From contig OZ025258.1 of assembly GCA_964019135.1 (NCBI GenBank), positions 7,707,961 to 7,771,960 on the forward strand: a DNA stretch of 64,000 nt, in the 5' to 3' direction. Both the position numbers and the translations under genes were made by a program. Within the stretch, counting starts at the first letter, position 1; each line of letters starts with the position of its first letter. This document shows positions 56,111 through 64,000 of the stretch, piece after piece. Under the pieces are notes generated by a model, which made no database searches, was not told the origin of the DNA, and saw nothing but the letters and a program-made list of their open reading frames with translations. The stretch is from Arenicola marina. Taxonomy: Eukaryota; Annelida; Polychaeta; Arenicolidae.

Positions 56111-57483
56111 GTTCCACTGCCTTTCTCGACTGGACGTCTCCGTTATTTGCCATCTCGACCGCGATCTCCATCACCTAATTTATGCGCGACTTCACCTCCG
56201 TTCGCCTGCCAGCGGGCCAGAATCGCCGATAGAACACCGCTTTAGTGGGCGATAAAGGGAGCGGTACATCAACATCAACTTCAATTTCACTGACATGCTA
56301 GGCCTTCGGTTCCCTTGTGGTGGTTTGGTTTTCTTCTTCAACATTGTTGATTGAATCGAAATCAATCTAATCGAAGATTTATTCGCAATTTGGTATCACA
56401 AACATCACTGTGTCGCATATTCTGTGCCATATACTGTGCCATATACTGTGCCGGTGCATATACTGGTACCGTACCGGGGGATTGTTTCGATTTTGATTAA
56501 TTGGAAGCCATGTTACTTTGGAACTATGTTTACGACTTCGATCGAGGTCAAAGGCGTGAATCGCCTTGAACCTTGACCCCGTGTTATTTTGAAATATTTT
56601 TTCGTTTAACCCTTCCATTATGATTGTACGACAACGGAATATCTATAGTTTTCAATTTAGTCATCAATAGTGAATTGTCAAATGCAAAATTCAGCCATCT
56701 AAAACCATTCGTGACCCCAGCACCGTTGAGGTCAACCGTGGGACAGTGGGGCAGATGTGATGTGAGGAACGAGCTCCCCCTACTGGCAGAGTGCTCCATG
56801 GCCATTGAATCGCTCGAAGCGCATTACATCAAAGACTCTTGCCCTTTTCCTTAGTCCTGTGACATCCCATCATGGTTCGCGTTCTTCTGTTCATTATGCA
56901 GCCGTTGTAACGGATGGAGGCCAACGTGGTACACGATCCTACTAACGGTTAAAACGGTTGCCGCCACCGATCCCGCACGCTCCTTCGACCCCACTACCCC
57001 CGTCTATGGCCCCCTTTGCAATATCTATCTTTCCCTTTATGCTGTGTTCCATTCTTTTACGACTATATGTTTTGCTACCAACTTCGGGATAACATGCCCC
57101 TGGATTTCCATATCCCTCACAACACCCACCCCCATCCCTACCACGCCACCACCGCATCCTCCATCCCTCTCGCTTTGTGACCAAGGGCATCATCATCAAA
57201 GGGCAAGGTCATTTTTATAAAATTAATGTATATCTACTCCGTTATAATTATTTGTTTGTGTATATCTATTAAAATGAATGTAAATATTAGGCTATTATTA
57301 GTCGAGTTAATTCCTTATTTTTGCAGTTTTCATGTGAGCGTTTCATACAGTTTCTCTTGATTACCTAACTAATCCTCCTGGCCCTTACCGCATCCTGGCA
57401 TTACACCATTAGGCCTAATAATTCAGGAGTAGCTTCGAGCCGGAATCTCATGCTATGCTTCCATTAGTAGTCTTACTGTCTTT
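56111..57483. other. No gene recognised
   Basis: Mixed sequence with nothing identifiable. ATACTGTGCC repeats three times near 56,415-56,455. Confidence 0.4.
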
Positions 57484-57488
57484 GTCTA

Positions 57489-57507
57489 CCCCCCCCCCCC
57501 CCCCACC
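57489..57507. repeat. Poly-C run
   Basis: A run of about 16 C followed by a short C/A stretch. Its length is likely unreliable in the assembly. Confidence 0.8.
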
Positions 57508-57744
57508 CACCGTTGACCTTGACCTTGCGTTGGCCCTCCGCAGGAAGTCTCGTTTCTGGGACATTCGGCGCCGAGTCCGTGTTCTTTGACCTTTGCACGA
57601 ATGACCTTGGACAGAGAGCGGTACGGCCATAAAACTGCTCGTTTCGTTTTGCCTTCACTGCTCCTTGCTTCTAGTCAAAGGTTGGCCACCCTGGCTGTCT
57701 GTTTATCTACTGATACGGGGTGCGATGACTCTTTGGCGGCAGTG

Positions 57745-58065
57745 GAGGGGGTAACAGGGGTTAGGTTTTCAGTGGGGGAGGTGGTGGGCTGGTGGGGGGG
57801 CGGGGGTTAGGGGTGTTATCGGTGATAGCGGTGATATTGATAGTGGGGTGGGGGTTCAGATGAAGTGATGGTGATTGTGGCAAAGGAATAGTGGTGGTGG
57901 TGTGGGGATGATGCTGGTGGCGATGGTGGTGGTGATGGTGGTAGTGGCGATGGGGGTGGTGATGGTGGTGGTGGCGATGGTGGTGGTGGGGTAGTTAGTG
58001 ACATTGGCGGTGATGGTCAGAGGGAGTGGGGTGGCGGTCGCGGGTCGGGGGGTGGTGGCGCATTT
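57745..58065. repeat. GGT/GATGGTGGTG-rich microsatellite region
   Basis: About 320 bases rich in GGTGGTGGTG and GATGGTGGT triplets on the plus strand, with GTGGGG runs at both ends. The Pro/Ser-rich minus-strand frame (57,816-58,004) comes from this repeat. There is some G-quadruplex potential. Confidence 0.8.
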
Positions 58066-59422
58066 TAATTCAACAATTTTATTAGAGGTTCGAATGCTAT
58101 TTTATGAATTTAGTTTGTAATGACTTTCTCAAACTGGCGGGTATCTACATCAGCAACTATTTCTATCAAGGGTAGAGAGATTTTTCCTGAGGATCACCCC
58201 ATCTGGCTTTATTCGAAGAATGATATAGGATCTTTGTCCGCGAAAATCGATCGCGAGGCTCCGAACCCTCAGCGGGATGGCTGGCCTGGCAAAGGCCACA
58301 CAACCATCAGCTCATGCGGGTGACCACGTGTCATGGACATAGAAACGGAAAACACCGCTGACCGAGGCAACCAGTGGCTTGCGGAGATGGTTAGTTCCAT
58401 CTGCCCCAAGTGATGAATATTATGGCCAGCGGCGGCAGGGGGGGGGGGGGCAAGACGCAAAACACATTAGGAGTGAGCTTGGGATGGGGAATTGGGTGAT
58501 GATGAGGGAATGCCAAGCCCATCCGGCAATGCCTTGGAATAGGTTGGACAGCAAGGGTTAGGAAGAGGGGTGGGGGCGTAGCAGGAGGAGGCGGAGAAGG
58601 AGAAGGTACAGGGAAGGGCGGGGAAGGATGAGGCACACGGAGAAGAGAATGAGAGGAGATGAGTGAGTGAAATTAAGATGAGGTCCGGGAGATAAAAACC
58701 GGAGGGCGTACAGTCATGTGGGAGTATTGCGGGAGGGGGTGGTGGGATGAAACGTTGGTGAGGGAGGGGCTAAGTGGGGTCAGGGGGGTTAAGGGTGGCT
58801 GTTACTAGGGGGGATGATGGGGAGGTCCCAGCCTCGGAGGCCTCAGGCCCGGGGGTGATGTCTTCTGGCTACCTGCCACGCTGCCATCAGTTGCTGCCAT
58901 CGGGACATGGACAGAAGGATAGCCGGACTGGTGTGTTTGCCAACATGAACAAAGAGGCAAAATTAGGACGAAATCCAGAAGGAAAAAAGGCCGGACACAG
59001 GTGCAGGTTGAATCTGGCGCTGATTGGTCTGCAGCCGAGTACGAGAGAATCACACAACTGATTTGCGACATGGAGGAACAAATTGAAGAGCAGCGAAGAG
59101 ATGACAAGAGGTAGTCACGCTGAAAGAAAGGTCGCGAAATAACAAAAGAGCTATAGTCACGTAGTGAGAAAGATGTTGAAATGATCAGAGAGGGAGTGAT
59201 GCGGGGAGAACGAAGGAAAAACAGAGCCAGACAGAGCACGAAAGAAAAAAAAGACAACGAAAGAGTCATGTGAACAGAAAAAGAGAAGGAGCCATGCATA
59301 GAGACAGGGGACAACCCTAGGACATAAATGACAGACACGTTAGGCGAAAGAGCAACAGGGTGAGATCGGAGACACACAACGAGAAAGAGCAACAGCGCGA
59401 GATTGCTTTTTCGCGTTTGACG
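58066..59422. other. No gene; G-rich then purine-rich sequence
   Basis: 58,436-58,840 is G-rich on the plus strand and 59,050-59,420 purine-rich. The 214-codon minus-strand frame at 58,805-59,449 is explained by this purine bias (Ser, Leu and Phe-rich translation) and shows no domain. Confidence 0.5.
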
Positions 59423-60999
59423 AAAGAAATGACAGCCTGTCTTCCCCATCTCCGGCTAGCAGATGTAGACTCAGTGGATAAATAGACTAAATACAGAGAA
59501 GTGACAACATGGAAAGAATACAAAAACCAGGATTTGCCAGAAAGTCACTTAGTATGGCTCTGCACCGTTTGAGATTTTGAAAAGGGTGAAAGCAGTCTGA
59601 GCTAGGTTGCAAAAGAGTGAAATCCTGGTGACGTCAAAGATATGGGAGTTTTTATGTCATTATTATCGCTAAAAGTAGTGTCTTAAAAAAACTGAATTTC
59701 TATTGTCTATCTGCTGCACCGGTAATAAATAGTACATATATAGTCAATATATGACGCAGACAACAGCAGAAGTCAAACCTTATGTTCCAATAAAAATATA
59801 ATGTCACAAATATATCTCATTCTCAAGCAAATATACTGATCAAACCAAATAAACACACCATCATACACTTACATCACCAGGCACAGACACCAAGACACGC
59901 GTTCTTGCCGAACTTTGGCATGTGTTGCTTCCGACCTTGTCACCCCAGTGACCTTTCCGCCGCTTACACTACCCAAGAGTCTAGTTTACTACCAAGACCA
60001 CCCATACACCCTCCCCGCCTCCACCCATACACCCTCTCCAGCTCCATTATTCCTCTTCTCGGCAATCAAAGCGCCATTTCCGATGGCGTTTCCAAGACGC
60101 CCGCGTGACGTCGCGCCTGGTGTTTATGACGCATAACCGCCATTGTTTATGACGTCACACATGGTGGGGAGAGCCGGAACGCTATCGTAATAACGGTTGT
60201 GGGCTGGCGGAGTAACGAGCCACAACCACTCCCTTAAATACATCTGCTCGATCAGTGCCATGCTGACGGCGGTTCTCATGCAGGGGTCTCTCTCTCTGTC
60301 TCCTCCCTATCCCTCCCTCTCCCTCTCTGTCTCCCTCTTGAACCAGTGTCCCAGAGTTACGGGCATGACGGTCCGGACACTTAAAGCTGGTGGGGCTACT
60401 AAAGTTTTGCACAGTAACCACTTTAATGGTATTATAGAACCTAGGTATATCTAATTACATGTACATGTATAGGCCAGTAGTCCCACATGTGTAACAGGTT
60501 TTAAATATGACGATCTTCACTATTGTATGGGTAATCGCGTGGTCTATATGGAGTAGGTAGCGCGTTCAGCTGCTATTTGTTCTGCCAGGCGAACCCAAGC
60601 GCCCGGTCCGTAGCTCGAGTCCCTCTTGTGCAATTATCTATGTGTGTGTATGATCCCGATTTCAATCACATTCCAACATCACCATAGTGGCAAGGTAAGG
60701 TGGTGGTTCGTCCTTTTACTCCTTGTTGGCGGTCCTGTCCTTATATTAATCCACATATCAGGCTGTAGTGGCCAATGGATATCCGCGCAGCTATGTCGCT
60801 ATGATGTTGATGCAGTTTCATCATAATCCTATGCTGTAATATCCCTTCATAAGAGAAGAGACACATCTACCTCTGTAACGTATTCCTCCGTCCAAGGGAT
60901 CGTGTTAACAACAGCAAGAAGAAGGCAGGAAACCTTCCGCAGCTGACATGTTCTAACTTCCTTCATATCTTTTTTTGTATCTGGCATCTTCTTCAACGA
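59423..60999 (+). repeat. Complex repeat unit E2
   Basis: Tandem neighbour of E3. It starts with GACGAAAGAAATGACAGC and CTAGCAGATG and runs to the AAGAAGAAGGCAGGAAACC end piece. It is shorter than E3 because a stretch after ACCACTTTAATGG (60,418-60,430) is missing and the sequence passes straight to TATTATAGAACC. It includes the promoter-like block (60,178-60,278), a CT tract and the SINE at 60,525-60,745. Confidence 0.85.
60178..60278 (+). promoter_or_regulatory. Candidate promoter block of unit E2
   Basis: Two differences in 100 bases from E3 and four from E1. Upstream lie GTGACGTCGCG, CCGCCATT (a YY1-like site) and a full TGACGTCA at about 60,149-60,156. A TATA-like TTAAATA ends at 60,240. 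Confidence 0.4.
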
Positions 61000-63311
61000 A
61001 AGAAATGACAGTTTTCACCCCCCCCGTCTCTGGCTAGCAGATGCAGTCAGTGGACAAATAAGACTAAATAAAGAGAAGTGACAACATGAAAAAAATACAA
61101 AGAACGAGCGAAGAGGGAAACGCGGAAGGGAAGCAAGAGAAGCAACAAACGAACTGGCTGACCGTCAGGTGGTGACAGGCCAACGACTTGTAGGGAGTGC
61201 CAGAAACCCACTTGGTATGGCTCCGCGCCGTTTGAGATTGTAGGGTGAAAGGACATTCTGGGGTGGTACAAGGGTGAAATCCTGGTGGCGGAAAAGATAT
61301 CGGCGTTAGATTGTTTCTCCATTATTATCGCCAAAGTAGTGTTTTACCCAAATAAAATAATAACGCCTATTGTCTATCTGCTGCACCGGCAATAAAGAAA
61401 CATACACATGTATATATGCCATGGACAACAGCAGAAGTCAAACCTTATGTCCTAACAGAATTATCATGTCACAACTAGGCATGTAAAAACAAAAACAAAA
61501 ACACCGAAATGTATTGATCGAACCAAATGAAGATATGCACCCCATGCCCTCACACACTTACACAACTAGGCACAAACACAAAGAGACGAACCAACCAGCC
61601 ATTTCTTAATGTTGTCGATTTCTCAATGCGGCTCAGCGTCCCATCTTTAAAATTTACCATGCGCCGAACCACAACACGGGTTGTACCAGCAGGCCGGTGA
61701 CGAATTCCGACGTCACTTGTCACCCCAGTGACCTTTCCTCCGCCTACACTTACCCCCGGAGTCTAGTTTACTGCCAGACAGCCCCTTACACGTTATCCAG
61801 ATAACGACTCTGCAAGCTATTGTCTCTCCAAAAGACACCCCGCCCCCCACCCATACACTATCATCGCTCTCCACCCATACACCCTCATTGCCTCCCACCC
61901 ATACACCCTCCCAGCCCCCCACACATACACCCTCTCCAGCTCCATTATCCTCTTCTCGGCAATCAAAGCGCCATTTCCGATGGCGTTTCCAAGACGCTCA
62001 CGTGACGTCGCGCCTGGTGTTTATGACGCATAACCGCCATTGCTTATGACGTCACACATGGTGGGGAGAGCCGAAACGCTATCGTAATAACGGCTGTGGG
62101 CTGGCGGAGTAACGAGCCACAACCACTCCCTTAAATACAACTGCTCGATCAGTGCCATGCTGACGGCGGTTCTCAGGCAGGGCTCTCTCCCTCTCCTTGC
62201 CTCCCTCCCTCCCTCTCCCTCCCTCTCCCTCACTCTTTCTCCCTCTCTGTCTCCCTCTTATGCCAGTATCCTAGAGTTACGGGCATGACGGTCCGGACAC
62301 TTAAAGCTGGTGTGTCTACTAAAGTTTTGCACAGTAACCACTGTAATGAAATGGATCAAGAGCGACCATGGGCCCACGCACAAAGCGTCGTGGGCGAAGT
62401 TTATGCACGACGCACAGACAATAGAACCCATCGGACAGCCTGGTTATCAATAGCAAGTGTCACTGGGGGGTGGGGGTGAGTCTGGAGGGTGAGTGGGAGG
62501 GGAGTGAGTTGGAGCGGGTGATTAGCAGGGTGGGAGGGTATAATGGGGTGGACGGAAGGAAGGTGCATGGATGGAGCGATCATCAGCAAAAAACTCTTCG
62601 GTAAGAAGCCGGATTTAGCCGTGGGCTGAATATACCTTGAGGCGATAATCTAAGAAGCGGTAATAATAATATCTTTTGGCGGGTGGGACCTCTTTACTTT
62701 GTCGCACCACTAAGTGCCTTGTGTTTTTATTCATTTCCGGGACAGCCTCCCGCCTCCCCATCCCCACCCTTACTCCTCCTTGCAGTGTGCATCCAGTTTG
62801 CCGAATGCTGGATCCGTCGCATGTGGTATTATAGAACCAACCGCTATTATTTAATTACATGTACATGTATAGGCCGGCAGTCTGACATTATATTAGGTCC
62901 TAAATATAACACTCTTCACTATTGCATGTGTCATCCCGTGGTCTACATATAGTAGATAGCGCGTTCAGCTGTTTTCTTATGTGTTCTGCTGGTCAACCCA
63001 AGCGTCCGGTCCGTGGTTCGAGTCCCTGTAGTGCAAGTATCTATGTCTGTGTCAGCTACAGATTCCCATCAACATCTCCATAGTTGCCGGATCAGGTAAG
63101 GTCTTTCGTCGTTCCACTTCTTGTTGGCGGTCCTGTCATTATATTAATCCATCTATCACGTTCCAGTGGCAAATGCACACACACCGTTATAACTTTTTTC
63201 CTTCGTCCAATTTCTCGTGTTAACAACAGCAAGAAGAAGGCAGGAAACCGCCCACAGCTGAAAGGTTCCAACTTCCCTCGTGTCCCTTTTGTATCTGTCA
63301 TCTCCTCTGAC
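61000..63311 (+). repeat. Complex repeat unit E3
   Basis: The longest unit, with every shared part present: unit start, CTGGCTGACCGTCAGGTGG segment, A-rich stretch, CACCCCAGTGACCTTTCC segment, promoter-like block (62,074-62,174), CT tract (62,184-62,262), conserved ATGACGGTCC segment (62,285-62,479 open), G-rich stretch, SINE (62,925-63,150) and end piece. E2 and E3 are about 95% identical around the promoter block. Confidence 0.85.
62074..62174 (+). promoter_or_regulatory. Candidate promoter block of unit E3
   Basis: Closest to the consensus of the three copies. A CACGTGACGTCG site (about 61,999-62,010) and TGACGTCA at about 62,048-62,055 lie upstream, and TTAAATA lies inside at about 62,131-62,137. 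The CT-rich leader follows. Confidence 0.4.
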
Positions 63312-64000
63312 GAAAGAAATGACAGCATGTCTCCCCTGCCTCCGGCTAGCAGACGCGGAGTCAGTGAACAAAAAGATGAAATAAAAAGAGGAGCGACAAC
63401 ATGGAAAGAATATAAGGAACAGACTAAGAGGGAAACACGGAAGGGAAACAAGAGACGCAACAAACCAACTGGCTGACGGCCAGGTGGAGACAGACCAACC
63501 ACTTGTAGGGGAGTGCCAGAAACCCACCTAGTATGGCTACGCCCAGAGGGTAAAAGGATAAAAGCATTGTACTGCTTGTTGGCGCAAAGGTATTGGGGGC
63601 AGTTTTTTCCCGTCCCGTTATTATTGCTAAAAGGAGTGCAATGGTTAAAACAATAATGTTCATGTTTTGTCCTACGTATCTGCCATAAATAAACATGTAC
63701 GACATAGCCACCCGCAGCAAAAGCCACGGTTGTATCTTAAGAGCTCATTTTAAGTATCAAGTAGACCTGCAGGATATGTACAGCCAGAACTAAATTGAAA
63801 TATTGATCGGAGCCATGTCCCAGTGATAACGAGTGGCTGATTCAACCAGAGAAAGGAGATATGTTCCAGTTTTAACCAGTGGCTGATTCAATTAGAGAAC
63901 AGAGCCGTGGCCCAGGGTAAAACCAGTGGTTGATCCAATTAGAGAACGGAGCCATTTCCCATGGGTAACCAGTGGCTGATTGAATTAGAGAACGAAGCCG
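63312..64000 (+). repeat. Complex repeat unit E4, running off the window
   Basis: This starts like E2 and E3 (CGAAAGAAATGACAGC, CTAGCAGACG) and keeps the CTGGCTGACGGCCAGGTGG segment. From 63,805 it passes into the 46-bp minisatellite also seen at 36,079-36,287. The 211-codon minus-strand frame at 63,092-63,727 is not preserved in E3 or E1 and is judged fortuitous. Confidence 0.8.
63805..64000. repeat. 46-bp minisatellite, open at the window edge
   Basis: At least four units with AATTAGAGAACRGAGCC and AACCAGTGGCTGATT cores, the same family as 36,079-36,287. The array continues beyond the last base. Confidence 0.85.

Noticed and set aside
58805-59449. 214-codon minus-strand frame, Ser/Leu/Phe-rich.
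   Set aside because: It is antisense to purine-rich DNA, which depletes stop codons. No domain or signal pattern is convincing.
63092-63727. 211-codon minus-strand frame in units E3/E4.
   Set aside because: Matching stretches in E1 and E3 are open in different frames and are interrupted, so the frame is not maintained between copies.

Overview
This window looks like non-genic DNA from an animal nuclear genome, probably a marine invertebrate; a cephalochordate, hemichordate or echinoderm would fit, but I cannot fix the taxon. The reasons are tRNA-derived SINEs with target-site duplications, a non-LTR retrotransposon, MITE-like elements, a tyrosine-recombinase (YR) retrotransposon, a very large minisatellite and layered segmental duplications. 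I found no convincing host protein-coding gene, no rRNA and no functional tRNA. Almost every open frame is compositional, antisense, or part of a transposon.

Layout. Bases 1-18,432 (copy A) and about 45,745-54,333 (copy B) are two collinear, same-orientation paralogous blocks, roughly 85-95% identical by eye where they align. They differ by insertions that date the history: copy A carries a 7.3-kb Ngaro/PAT-type YR retrotransposon (3,483-10,796, minus strand) and two SINEs, all missing from copy B; copy B carries its own small insertions. A third copy of one sub-block lies at 37,831-38,105. An inverted partial copy of 18,355-19,195 lies at 40,130-40,483 and is joined directly to a same-strand copy of 20,571-21,426 (at 40,484-41,279).

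The centre (21,712-31,163) is a 9.45-kb G-rich minisatellite of about 300 units of 31 bp. It contains nested duplications of 424, 434, 590 and 3,163 bp. After it come a TTAA-flanked 643-bp insertion with promoter-like sequence (32,754-33,396) and a complex repeat unit 'E' (33,781-36,069). Unit E recurs in tandem at the right edge (59,423-60,999; 61,000-63,311; 63,312 to the end). A LINE relic (about 38,280-40,003) has RT and C-terminal segments.

The YR element has the full split-direct-repeat plan A1-gag-RT/RNase H-YR-B1-A2-B2. Its leader upstream of gag holds an unusual array of 11 imperfect palindromes, mostly spaced exactly 59 bp apart. This is the least explained structure in the window. 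Other candidate signals are a TATA/initiator pair kept at the same 34-bp spacing in copies A and B, a 100-bp promoter-like block 96-98% identical in three E units, and clusters of TGACGTCA sites. All coordinates of duplicated blocks come from reading by eye and may be off by tens of bases.
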